From Argentina anserina (taxonomy: Eukaryota > Streptophyta > Magnoliopsida > Rosales > Rosaceae), in assembly GCF_933775445.1 (NCBI RefSeq), contig NC_065873.1, positions 15,376,001 to 15,440,000 of the forward strand: a stretch of DNA of 64,000 bases. Reading direction: 5' to 3'. Every line of letters begins with the position of its first letter. Positions within the stretch are counted from its first letter, which is position 1. Shown piece by piece: positions 47,848 through 59,137 of this stretch. The notes beneath the pieces are model-generated. The model did no database searches, was not told the origin of the DNA, and saw nothing but the letters and a program-made list of their open reading frames with translations. Made by a program: the position numbers and the translations under genes.

Positions 47848-48618
47848 GGCAAAATTGCTAAAATACACCATGAATTTGGCTCAAATTGTCAATTTATACA
47901 CCGATTTTGTAAATGCGAAAATTTACCTCCTCAACTTGGTAAAAACTGTCGGCTTACACCATCATCGTTAAATTTAACATTTTTCATCTAATTTGTGGTT
48001 ACATGTCACACACATGATGGACATTTTTGTTATTTAATATATTTTTCATTTTAATAACAAAAAACACAAGAAATTTAATATTTGTACAATTATATTTGTT
48101 CACTCATTTACTTCATGATTTTTTTTCTTAATATGTTTTCCCCGCTAGTACACTTAACATTCATCATTAGCTAATTAAGTGAGGACACAAGACAAAACTC
48201 AAACCTCTGAAACGACAAAACCTTGGAAGTAAACTTGACGATTAGTAGAGACTATAGACATAATTAATTAGTTATAGTTTTTCACTTATGGTCGTAATTA
48301 TGTATCGTTATTTTAGAAATTTTTTTATCAAGAAAGATAAATATCGTGAAGTGAATGAGTGAGGAAATATAATTATACAAAACTTAAATTCCTTGTACAT
48401 TTTTATCATAAAAAAATGAAATAAATATTAAATGACAAAAATGTCTATGATGTAAATGACATGTGACCACAAATTGGATGAAAAATGTTAAATTTAACGG
48501 TGAGGGTGCAAACCGTCAGTTTTTGCCAAGTTGAGGAGGCATATTTTCGCATTTACAAGTTCATGGTGTAAAATTGACAATTTGAACTAAGTTCAGAGTG
48601 TATTTTGATAATTTTGCC
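47848..48618. mobile_element. Long-inverted-repeat element (Mutator-like), family L, copy 2
   Basis: Flanked by the perfect 9-bp repeat TTATATAAA (47839-47847 and 48619-48627). Ends are GGCAAAATTGCTAAAATACA and, reversed, GGCAAAATTATCAAAATACA. The arms (~230 bp) share words with copy 1 at 29841: ACTTGGTAAAAA, GTTAAATTTAACATTTTTCA and CACATGTCA. AT-rich centre, no ORF. A 9-bp duplication plus long terminal inverted repeats points to Mutator-like transposition. Confidence 0.88.
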
Positions 48619-48627
48619 TTATATAAA

Positions 48628-50497
48628 TGACCTTGCATTCAAAACTCAGACGAGAACATGCACGTTGCGTCATTCTCTCCTTGAATGTTTATGTCATCTA
48701 TAAAATCCTTGCAAATTTCGACAAAATTCCTTGAGTATATAACTTATTTCCTAAACAATAATGTGAAGTGATGTTAAAACTACGTACCATTCTTTCCACA
48801 ATGCATGAAATTGACATCTAGTTGTCTTGATCAGTTTGATATAGTTAATACATTGGCTTTAATATGGAAAATGATTGGATTTCAGGAAGAAAAGAAGTTA
48901 TCTAGCTAGTTCCTGAATTACCAACCAGATCAATTGTCTGTGAACTCCATCGAAGTGACCGGCCTTTAATTGTACGTATCATGCATTCATGCATCAAGTA
49001 CGTACAACTCCCAACATACATAAAATTCCAGGAACCAACCAAGAAAGCCACAGCCTGTACTGGCCGGGTTTCATATTCGGTGATTTATTTGCTTTTCTTC
49101 ATTATTTTCATGTAAGTGATAGGAAAAACAATAGGGGCCGGGCAATACCAGAAGAAGTAATTAAAGAATGTTCATATATGTTGGTGATTGAAGCTTATCG
49201 TTTACATAAGAGAACGACTTGTTGAAGTCTTTACATAAGACTTCCAAGTCAAAATTCACATAAAAAAGTATATATTCCCCAAATTAAATTAACAGAGCAG
49301 TTTTCCTTGAAACTTATATTGTATGTTGATTTAAGTAAAACAAGTTATGATTTGAAAAGGAATGCGCGCATCTAAGTAATCAACGCGTATAGTTGCGCGC
49401 TTTGAATCGTGACAGCATTTCTGGTCAGTGGTTACCCTGTTTATCTAGACTCTGGACTTCTTGAGATGAAGTATGATACTCACAAATTAAACGATTCCAA
49501 CCCACATAAGTTAAGTACTTGATTAAGAAACAAGAAGTGCTAAACTGCTAATTGTTTAATAATGCACCATCTTCTCCATTGGTTAATTATAGACTTGGCA
49601 ACTAGAAAGAAACACTTGCTTTCAATGATTTAAGTTTTTCGAAGTCCTGCTATGGGACCCTTAAAGTCAACCCAACTCCAGCTATAATATTCCTTTCATC
49701 TTCAGAATAATTCGATTTGTTTAATTTTAGCATCATAGATTTTGAGCAACAAGCTGGATACACTTTAATCATCGATTTGGGATTGTGGTTTTCATTTGAT
49801 CGACGATGTACCAAGAGAAACTGTTTTCGGAAAGAACCATACATTTTCCTAGCTAGACATACTAGGACGTGATAATGATTTAGAAAGTTACCCAATTTTT
49901 TTGGTTTTTCCTTCGGGCTACATCTTTTTTGCATGCATGTGATATGAAATATCAAGGAAGCCTAACAAGTTAAGGCCTGCAAATTACTAGAAGGTTGCGG
50001 TGACAATTTGGTGTTTGATTCCAAGTAACAAGAGGAGACTGATGAATTCAAGTAAATTAATTAGACTTGCTCAAATTGATACTACAAATAACATCAAACC
50101 GTTGAATAGACTATATTAGCTGACCAGAGACCCAAAGAAATCTCGAAGCTCATAGCTAGCTAGCGATCGAGCTGGCTCGTCCAAATAAAATGGATCATAT
50201 GGTATAGAAGTATACTTGGAAATTATGTGAATAATATTCTGGTGTCGCGCGATCTGTGCTAAATTTCCAGGTAAAAGTCCAAAACCCTAAGAATTTCGAA
50301 GTCAAGCAAACGCAAATCGCCAAAGCTATCCCAGTCCATGTCACCATGATTTCTCTAAAATGAAAACCGCGTGGGTCCCGGTCCGCATATAACGCCAATA
50401 TTCTATTGACTATCGATTGGAGACTCGGTCTAGTGGGTCCCCACCTCCGATGGCCCCAAACCCTTCAGTCTTCACCAACATACATAATCCTGGGCTT
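48628..50497. other. Intergenic DNA and NAC gene promoter region
   Basis: AT-rich DNA. Small ORFs at 48989-49225 and 49650-49955 have no recognisable motifs. The last few hundred bases should include the NAC promoter. Confidence 0.4.
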
Positions 50498-50506
50498 CTA
50501 TAAATA
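50498..50506 (+). promoter_or_regulatory. Probable TATA box of the NAC gene
   Basis: TCTATAAATATTCC lies ~135 bp upstream of the ATG. Confidence 0.55.
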
Positions 50507-50634
50507 TTCCCCGAGATTATGTAATGCTTTTCAGTACACCAAAAAATAACCAAACACATTGTGCATGCCTTCTTGAGAGTCATATATAACCTAGCTTCAC
50601 TACTGATCGACAAGTAAGCATAGCTTCCAATATA

Positions 50635-52098
50635 ATGGCAGCTGAAATGACACCAGAACTTGAACTTCCGGGGTTTCGATTCCACCCCACAGAGGAAGAG
50701 CTTCTCGAGTTCTACCTCAAGAGCGTTGTTTTCGGGAAGCGGCGGTTTGATATAATTGAGTTTCTCAACATCTACCGTCATGATCCTAGGGACTTGCCTG
50801 GTATTAATTCTACATGCACACATTTTCCTTTCATACTATATAATTCGTCTTTGAATTTAGTTAACTTGGTGATTAAGAAACTGGAGTAGTGATTAATGGG
50901 TGTACGTTGTTTGTTTGGTGTTATAGGATTGGCAAAGATTGGGGAAAGGGAGTGGTATTTCTTCGTTCCGAGGGACAGGAAGCATGGGAGTGGAGGAAGG
51001 CCTAACAGAACCACTGAAACAGGGTTTTGGAAAGCGACTGGTTCCGACCGGAAAATTGTGAGCTTATCTGATCCGAAGAGGATTATCGGGTTGAGGAAGA
51101 CTCTTGTGTTCTACAAAGGAAGAGCACCGAGAGGAACCAAGACGGATTGGGTGATGAACGAGTATCGTCTGCCCGACAATTGCAAATTGCTCAAGGTAAA
51201 TATTGATGCATCCCAATTTTCTTTAAGAGATACTACTAGCCATTAACGTCGAACAGCTTTAAATTGTGTATACCACGAATATGCAATCCAAATTAGTACG
51301 AAATAATAGTTCTTTCCACTTTATAACCTCATCCAAACATATTATTTATACGACGGAACTCGAGCGCTTAATCAAGTCAAGTCTACATTAGTGATTAACT
51401 ATCAAGGAGTTTTAAATCACTGATAGAGATATACATGACATTTCTTGTGAAGTTTCCGTGCAAATTCGTTGAGTCTGTATATGGCTTGTTGATTTGGTGG
51501 ACCCTGAATATATATCAAGATGAATTTTAGTGTAGAAGACTAGAAGTCATTTTCGACTAATTAATTTGGTATATATTTTGCTAATGGAAATTATATTTGA
51601 TTCTGAATGTAGGACATAGTACTGTGCAAGATATATAGAAAGGCAACTTCCTTGAAAGTGCTAGAGCAAAGGGCACAAATGGAGGAAGACATGAAGATGG
51701 GCTTTCATGCCAACTCCCCTAACATTTCATCATCCCCTCCTACATCAATGGACACCATCTCATATTCCAGCTTCCAAGAACAAGAAGCACAACACCATCA
51801 TTATCATGATGATCTAACTGTGGAAATTCCCACAATGCCCACCAACCTCAAGAAAGAATTAGCAGATGATGCAGCACTTGCAGTAGTAGTAGAGCAGAAA
51901 CAGGAAGATGAGCAAGCAATGGAGTTGAAAGAGTCTCCCACATCTCTTCAGACTCCTTTTGGAAAGGACAAACTGCCAGAGCTTCTGCTTCCCAAAATGA
52001 CCATGGACTGGACGCAAGACCAATTCTGGGCACCCATGAACAGTCCTTGGCTTCTGTCGACCCCTTATGCCAACATTCTCAACTTAGAGTTACTTTGA
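50635..52098 (+). CDS. NAC-domain transcription factor (ANAC094/ANAC036-like)
   Basis: Three exons, 50635-50800, 50927-51195 and 51613-52098, have GT-AG introns and consistent phase, giving 306 residues. The NAC DNA-binding domain covers residues ~10-165. Subdomain A is [18 protein letters not shown]. Others are [53 protein letters not shown] and [12 protein letters not shown], ending with [20 protein letters not shown]. The two-intron positions inside the domain are those usual for NAC genes. The C-terminal ~140 residues are acidic/Ser/Gln-rich, as expected for an activation region, and end in [22 protein letters not shown] proteins act in the nucleus as dimers on CGT-core sites. The target process of this one is not readable from sequence. 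The gene looks intact. Confidence 0.96.
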
Positions 52099-52696
52099 TT
52101 AATTTGATCGGTACTTAGGATGAAATAAAAATTTGGGTCTGTAAATTTTGGTCGCAACTTGAGGAGAGTAAATGTGTCTCTAACCCGATCTCTGAATCAA
52201 CTTCGACTATGCGTTGGGGAGATCTAAGTTATTTAAGTAAGAAGTAGGAATTTAAATGTCCATTTGAAGCTTTGAAGCTATAGTTCGTATCCACAAGTAG
52301 ATGCAGACTTAAAGTTGTTTCACTAAAACTTTGCATGGGGTTAGTGTTTGCTGTTCTAGAAAATGAAGAGCAAAGCAGTTTCCTAGCACAATGACGTACT
52401 TGTCTCTACATTTTGTACGTTTTTTTCTCTTGAAATAGAGTAAATACTATCTACCTACATAATTTGTAACATAATAAATGTAGTACATTATGTAATATGC
52501 ATGCGAGGGTGGCTAGGTAGCAATAATAGTTATAAACTTTGCGGTGCTTTCTCCATTATCACAAACTTCATATTGTCTTTCGCATTTTAAGTGTGTTTTG
52601 ACCAGGTCGTGAGTGTATACATAGTCCCTTTTAAGAATTTTCAAAATATGTAACCAAATGCCTAGTGTTATTCGACTCTCGAGTTGTTCCAAGATA
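52099..52696. other. NAC 3' flank
   Basis: Contains the probable NAC 3' UTR. Otherwise AT-rich DNA without recognised features. Confidence 0.4.
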
Positions 52697-52699
52697 ATT

Positions 52700-52700
52700 C

Positions 52701-52751
<51 letters not shown>
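52700..52751. repeat. (GA)n microsatellite
   Basis: About 25 GA dinucleotides. The ORFs of Arg-Glu or Ser-Leu repeats over it are artefacts. Confidence 0.95.
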
Positions 52752-52752
<1 letters not shown>

Positions 52753-53092
52753 TTCATTAAATTGGCAGAGATGTCTTCTATCGTTAAACTTACTGGACTC
52801 TGATCCAAGGGCATGCAGTGAGGTTGCTCATAAAGATGAATTCGAATCTCAATTAACAAGATTGTGGCATCTTTACTTTTTTAGGCTAGGCAAAAAAATA
52901 AATTTACCATTGGTCTTTTAGATCGAAGGACGGTTTGAGTGGAGATCAGGGCTAGTTGTTCAAGGTGGTCGCATTAGCGATATAGCTGCTTTAGTCGCAT
53001 AAATTCTGTGGTATACGTAGAGAACATGCTTGCTTAATTGGACAAGTACTTTGATATGTAATCGACTGGGGTCTTTTCTGGTATGCATGCAT

Positions 53093-53310
53093 CACTACTA
53101 CACACAAACATATCCATGTCGTTGGAAAAACGCCATCAAAAGCCTACTATGGCGTTTTTTGGCGCCATCCTTAAACACCGTAGAAACCGGTACCATGCTT
53201 CGAGAGTTGCTTTTCATGTCGTTTGTCAAACACCATGAAAATACTTTTGATGGAACGCCATGGAATTACTTTTCATGATGTTTGACAAACACCATCAAAA
53301 GTAATTTCAT
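53093..53310. mobile_element. CACTA-like terminal fragment
   Basis: Begins CACTACTACACACAAACA and continues with inverted and direct copies of ATGGCGTTT / AAACACCATGAAAA, a pattern like CACTA subterminal repeats. No matching right terminus (TAGTAGTG) is visible before the pararetrovirus, so the element is probably truncated. Confidence 0.5.
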
Positions 53311-53893
53311 GGCGTTAATTGATATTGACATCCAAATACAAATATAACATTGTAATCCAAACTAGCTTGCATATCTAAATCATCTAAACTACTATATATC
53401 ATAGTTATAACTACATTACATCTCCAAATATTAAAATATAAAGTTTTCCTAGCTGAGCAGATTGAATATTGAAACCATGCCAGTAAACTCTCCAACCTTC
53501 ACTTCCAGGCTCCAAAAATCAGCACACAATCCTTCCATTCCATGCTCCAAAAACCAGCAAACTCTCAAGCAATGTAAAAACACAAGAAGCCTTATGATTC
53601 CTGATAGAGCGTTTTAAGACGTCTATAATAAATCCTGTAAAATGTCATCGTTAGTATAGAATAAGCAGGGATCGTTCAGTCCGAGGAATTGATGAAAATG
53701 GGAATAATTATCATCTTTGAGCTTAGGTCTTTACTATATGGGCCTGACTTACCTATTCCGTTGTTAGTAAACAGCATCTCGTTGAGATTAGATCTTTACT
53801 TTCATCAGCTATTATAAATTATTTCTACTTCATTATTGTTTCAAACTTAAGCCGTTGTCATTTCATTTTTTGTCCAAGATATATATTGGTCTA

Positions 53894-53904
53894 TGGTATC
53901 AGAG
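53894..53904 (+). promoter_or_regulatory. tRNA-Met primer-binding site of the pararetrovirus
   Basis: TGGTATCAGAG is the complement of the initiator tRNA-Met 3' end and is the standard minus-strand DNA start site in Caulimoviridae. It lies ~435 bp upstream of the movement-protein start. Confidence 0.85.
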
Positions 53905-54328
53905 TTGTAAGTAATGAATCTCTGTTTTTTAAACCTCTTAGTCCCTAGGTGGAGGCTCTGCCTCCTAAGAGTGGATCATAAGTCGATCTATTTTTATTAA
54001 CACTTCTCAATCCCCGATTGGCAGGCCTAGCCTCCTGGAGTGGTTTTTTAGTTGAATCTTTAAATCCTCTATTTATTGTGCTACTTGTTTGTATTCACGT
54101 TTATATTCTTAAAACTTTAGGAATTTATTTGTGTTTACTAGGTTTCTGGGTTTTCTTCTTCTCCAACCAAACAGTAAGTTTTCTAGGTCCAAACAATAAG
54201 TACCAAGTGAGACATGAGCGGATGCGGCATGAGCGGAGGAAGGAAGAGTGTTACTTTTAGGTCTAAGTATTCTGAAGTCAATTTTCTATCATTTTGAGTC
54301 TAGTACCAGATCCCTTTCACCTAGCACA

Positions 54329-54997
54329 ATGAGCAGACTTTTCAGATCCAATTCAGTCTCCTCTCGAGGGTCTAGTTTCTCCTTGAATAGGATCACAAAC
54401 ATTGTTAATGAAGAACAGATTGAATACCAGTCAAATGATAATATTGACCCTAATGATTGGAACATACTTAGAGTACCTACCAGTGAAATTTATAGAAAGA
54501 TATGGAATCTTGCAGTCTTTAAAGGAGAACACCACATTAAATTAGTAGAACAAGTATACGCTTTAAGTAAACAACATGAAACCTGCCAACTTCTCAGTCC
54601 AGATTCAATTAAAAAATATCATAAGGATGGTCATCATTTCCTTCATATCGGCTTAGTTCAAATTGGTATTAAGCCTTTAACAAGGCTTGGCCTTAATGCC
54701 TCCATTCTCTTATGCTTAAAAGACGCAAGGTTTACCAACTTCACTGATAGTACCCTTGGTTTAATCGAATCAAGCCTTTTTAATAGACCAATTCACTTCA
54801 ATTGTTTCCCAAAATTTTCAATCAACTTAAGTGATCCTCATATTTTAAAAACATTAACTTTAAACATTAAGACCTCAGGATACAATATCCTTAAAGGAAC
54901 CCAACCTTTTGCTTTAATCTATCGAATCCATTACAAAGTTACTGGCAAAAATATGAATTTCAAGCCATTAATAGAAGTAAGAGCCAAATTTTGTTAA
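54329..54997 (+). pseudogene. Pararetrovirus movement protein (30K superfamily)
   Basis: The open stretch is ~222 codons from the ATG at 54329. An upstream in-frame ATG at 54248 is less likely because of its non-viral-looking leader. The 30K core shows WNLAVFKGEHH, the conserved Asp in ILLCLKDARF, and the Gly-rich strand GYNILKGTQPFALIYRIHY. These proteins form tubules or gate plasmodesmata for cell-to-cell spread. The frame stops at 54997, where the next coding piece is in another frame, so the ancestral protein or polyprotein is broken. Confidence 0.85.
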
Positions 54998-55915
54998 TTC
55001 AAAGTAGTCAAAATAATGCAAACATCAATGTTCCGCAAACTATCATATGGTCAGATGTCCATCTTCCGGCTGAATGGTCTCTTACCAATGAATATCAACC
55101 AACAAATACTCAACGGAATCTTTCTGATTTAGATTCTATTCATCAATACAACGATGGAACTATAAGAATTAATTTCCAAAATTCAAGAATTAGCAAAACA
55201 CCAAGAATTCAAGAAATTGGAAATTCATCTAGGCATTCTTTTGCAACTGCCAGTCACTCATTCCTAATTCAACTGAAATATTCTTTCTTAATTTCCTAGA
55301 CCAATTAAATGAACATAAAAATATTCAAACTTTAACAAATACAAAATGGCAAGCTGTCATTCCTAATTCAATTCAAACGAACACTATTTTTCTAGTCATC
55401 CTCCTTCAGAAACTATAGTTTTTAATCACAAATCAAGCCCAGTTTTAGCATCGTCGTTTAAAAATCATTCTGAAGATCCAAAAGTTAAAGAACTTTACCC
55501 AGATGCTAAGAAAATCATTGAACAAAATAATTACACAAATAACTACTTAGTTACCATTGGAGAACAATTAGATAAAATAGAAACAACACTTGATCATGTT
55601 ACATCTAAAGTTCACATTCTACCTAACCCTAAAGCAGAATCTCCTATAATTCACTTCAACAGTAAACCGACTGTCATGCCTACAAATTCAATTCAAAAAA
55701 TAGAAAAATTATTTAAAAAATCTAAAAAAAAAGAACCAAGATCATCTAATACAATCTGTGTAATCAATACGAAACAAACTCTTGATTCTACTTCTGATAG
55801 CGATTCTACCATAATTTCCCAATTAGACAAGGCATTCCAAATTTTGAATATTGGTCGAATAATGCGGCCAAATAAACAACACTCCAAAATTGGACTAAAA
55901 GGCCACTTCCAATAG
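54991..55915 (+). pseudogene. Pararetrovirus region between movement and coat protein, broken
   Basis: Partial open stretches at 54991-55299 and 55676-55915, separated by stops and frame changes. The first contains WSDVHLPAEWSLTNEY, similar in style to the sequence that follows the movement domain in single-polyprotein pararetroviruses. The second is Lys/Ser-rich. No enzyme motif is seen. Confidence 0.6.
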
Positions 55916-56028
55916 ATATTCAACCAAACACTCATTCAAATATACAATTTACAGTTTCTTCTGACAAAACATATGAATGGAACATTAATAATTTATCAGA
56001 ACAAGAAATATTAAATAAACTACATCAC

Positions 56029-56790
56029 ATGTCCATGGCAGAAAATAGTTACATCACAAATCACAACCTCACACAACCCGAAATTATTGATATTTTATCC
56101 TCTGGGTTCACCGGAATGCTGCATTCTTTGTGGGAAAAACATCTCACTCTTGATGCAAGGTCTGGTATTAAACATGCAATACAATGTGAACCGGATGGAA
56201 CCCCAATCTTTGATGAATGTTGTAATATGGGTATTTCAAATGCAATAAACACCTTATTCTATACAATCATTCAACATTTTATAGGTACTCCGAGTCATAT
56301 CACTTCTCGAATTCATGATCAACTCAGTAACTTAAAATGTCCAACCTTAAGTGATTTTAAATGGTACAAAGATGTTTTCATATCTAGAGTAATGCTTCGA
56401 GATGACAGTAAACAACCATTTTGGAAAGAAAAATTCATAAATGGTATTCTCAAACTTTTTGAATATAAAATTAGACAAGTCCTCAGTAATGAAACATGAT
56501 TTATTAATTATGACTCTTTAACATATGGAAACATAATGACAGTTATACAGAAAGAAGGCTTGGAAATGTGTATTGATATGAAACTAAATTCCCAACTAAA
56601 ATCAGAAAAGAAATTAGCCAAGTATGAGTTAGGAAATTTTTGCGAACAATATGGTTTACCATCATTACCTCCTTCCAGACGAAGAAAGTCATCCAATAAA
56701 TTCATTCATCATTCAAGATCTAATCGTCACGAACCTTATTTACACAAAAGGGAAAATTTTAAATCAAACAAATTTTATTCAAAAAACTGA
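56029..56790 (+). pseudogene. Pararetrovirus coat-protein-like region, one stop
   Basis: Two blocks (56029-56499 and 56536-56790) are in the same frame. They are separated by a TGA at 56497-56499. The first has a capsid-like helical region ending in FWKEKFINGILKLFEYKIRQ. The second has YELGNFCEQYGLP and then a basic tail with SRRRKSSNKF, as in caulimovirid coat proteins. The zinc knuckle (CCHC) that normally follows the basic tail is not visible before the frame changes. Confidence 0.7.
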
Positions 56791-57385
56791 TTTGCTAGAA
56801 TTATTAATTGATTTAATTGCTAGAATTGATAATCCTGACTTAAAAACTGAGTACCTCAAAAAATTAAAAAAATTAATTACCCAAGAAGATGTTAGTAAAA
56901 CTCCCCCACCAAAAGTCAGCCTGACCTCAACATTTGATAGGTTTGACAAAAGTAAAAGAGAAATTGCCATCCAAGATTTACAACAAGAAATTAAGAACAT
57001 TAAAATAAAAATTCATGCTTTACAACAATCTCATTCTAAATTTATAGATGATAATATAAATATCAAACAAGAATTAAACATTATTAAAATAAATAATGCA
57101 TTTTCTAACCTAGAAAACCATCCAATTAATGAAATATTAGATGAAGAAAATAAAATCTCAAATGATGAAGAAGTATCTGAACAAAATATTCTTAGTGTTA
57201 TTAATTGTATTCAACGCAAAAAATGGTATACCAATATCCAACTCAGAATCAAAGATTTTGAACTCACAACAATAGCTCTTGTAGATTCTGGAGCCGACCT
57301 TAATTGTATCCAAGAAGGTTTAATACCTTCAAAATATTTTGAAAAATCTAAAAAATCCCTCAGTTCAGCAAATGGTTCAAAATGA
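56651..57385 (+). pseudogene. Pararetrovirus linker and aspartic protease
   Basis: A 244-codon open stretch, with a long Lys/Glu/Ile-rich, coiled-coil-like part (around QQEIKNIKIKIHALQQS) followed near the end by the retropepsin active site ALVDSGADLNCI. The protease would cut the polyprotein. The stretch stops soon after the active site, before the flap and second half are complete in this frame. Confidence 0.8.
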
Positions 57386-57799
57386 ATATCAAATATGAAA
57401 TCCCTAGAGCACATATTTATCAGAGTAAAGTTTGTTACAAAAAACATCATTTTTCCTAGTAAAAAACCTAACTGATAGGCTCATCTTAGATCTACCATTT
57501 ATTACCTTAATTTATCCTTTCTTTGTTAACTATGATGGGATTATTAATTACCCTTTTGACGAACTAGTCAAATTTAATTTTCTTTCAAATCCTGAAATTC
57601 ATACTCTAAAAGCATTATAAGAAAATTCAGTTACAAAAACTAAACAAATTAGTTTTCTCAAAGAAGTAATTAACTTTAAAAGAATTGACAACCAACTCCA
57701 AGATGTCACTCTTCAAAATAAAATTAAAACTTTTGAAGAAAAAATAATTAAAGAACTGTGTTATGATCTTCCTACGGCTTTCTGGCGTAGGAAAAACAT

Positions 57800-59125
57800 A
57801 TAGTTTCATTACTATATATAAAGGAATTCAACGAAATAAATATCCCTACCAAAGCTCGACCAATACAAATGAATCATGAAATTATGGAATTTTATAAAGA
57901 TGAAATTAATTAATTACTCAGAAAAAGAATAATTTGACCTAGTAAATCACCTTGGTCATGTGCCGCTTTTTATGTTAAAAAAATGCTAAACTTGAAAGAG
58001 GTACTCCTCGTCTGGTCATCAACTATAAACCATTAAATATAGTTTTAGAATGGATCATATATCATATTCCCAACAAAAGAGATTTAATCAACAAGCTAAA
58101 TAAATCGGCCGTTTACAGTAAATTTGACATGAAATCAAGTTTTTGGCAAATCCAAATCAATGAAACTGATAAATACAAAACTGCATTTGTTACTCCTTTC
58201 GGCAATTATAAATGGAATATGATGCCATTTGGTCTTAAGAACGCTCCTAGTGAATTCTAAAATATTATGAATGACATATTTAATCCTTACAGTCACTTTT
58301 CAATTGTGTATATTGATGATGTTCTAATCTTCTCTCAGTCTATTGATCAACATTGGAAACATCTTCACCAGTTCTTTTCTATTATAAAGAACAACGGTTT
58401 AGTGGTATCTGTTTCAAAAATAAAACTATTTCAGTCAAACATCTGATTCCTATGATTTAATATCAATCATTTACAAATTCAACCCATTAACCGAGTAATC
58501 CAATTTGCAGACAAATTTCCAGATGTCATACTAGACAAAACCCAATTACAGATGTTTCTTGGATCATTAAATTACATAGCAGATTTCTATCAAAATCTCC
58601 AAAAGAAATGCAAACCCTTATTTGACGGATTAAATAAAAATCCTCCTCATTGGACTATTACTCATACATCTATAGTCAGAGAAATCAAGAGTCATGTTAA
58701 AACATTACCTTGTTTAGGAATTCCTCTTCCAGATGCCTTTAAAATAGTTGAAATTGACGCATCAGATATAGGATATGGCGGTATCCTTAAAGAACAAATT
58801 TCTCCTAGTCATCCCGAACAAATTGTATGTTTTCATTCTGGAGCTTGGAACCCGGCTCAATCTAATTACAACACAATCAAAAAAGAAATTTATCTATTGT
58901 CTTATGTATCATCAAATTTCAAGATGATTTATTAAATCAAAAAATTTTAGTAAGGGTTGATTGCAAAAGTGCCAAAGATGTTTTAGAAAAAGATGTTCAA
59001 AACATTGCTAGTAAGCAAATTTTTGCCAAATGACAGGGTATTTTAAGTGTTTTTGATTTTGAAATTACATTCATCAAAGGAAGTGACAATCATATTCCAG
59101 ATTTCCTAACCAGAGAATTTTTACA
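57800..59125 (+). pseudogene. Pararetrovirus reverse transcriptase and RNase H, with stops
   Basis: RT motifs lie at ~58120-58330: KFDMKSSFWQIQINETDKYK, then MPFGLKNAPSEF, then the catalytic YIDDVLIFSQ. Thumb and connection follow at ~58550-58640. RNase H lies at ~58740-59110, with the catalytic-Asp segments EIDASDIGYGG and RVDCKSAKDV and the LTREFL end. Interruptions include a TAA near 58258 directly after PSEF, stops near 58445-58458, one near 58933 and one near 59030. Several are single C-to-T changes (CAA or CGA to stop), as expected for methylated repeats. Confidence 0.88.
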
Positions 59126-59137
59126 GAGATCTTCATC

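Noticed and set aside
50410..50823. 137-codon minus-strand ORF over the NAC start
   Set aside because: Shadow of the NAC first exon and promoter; the plus-strand NAC exons explain the sequence.
52658..52921. ORFs over the GA repeat
   Set aside because: Arg-Glu and Ser-Leu runs come from the microsatellite.
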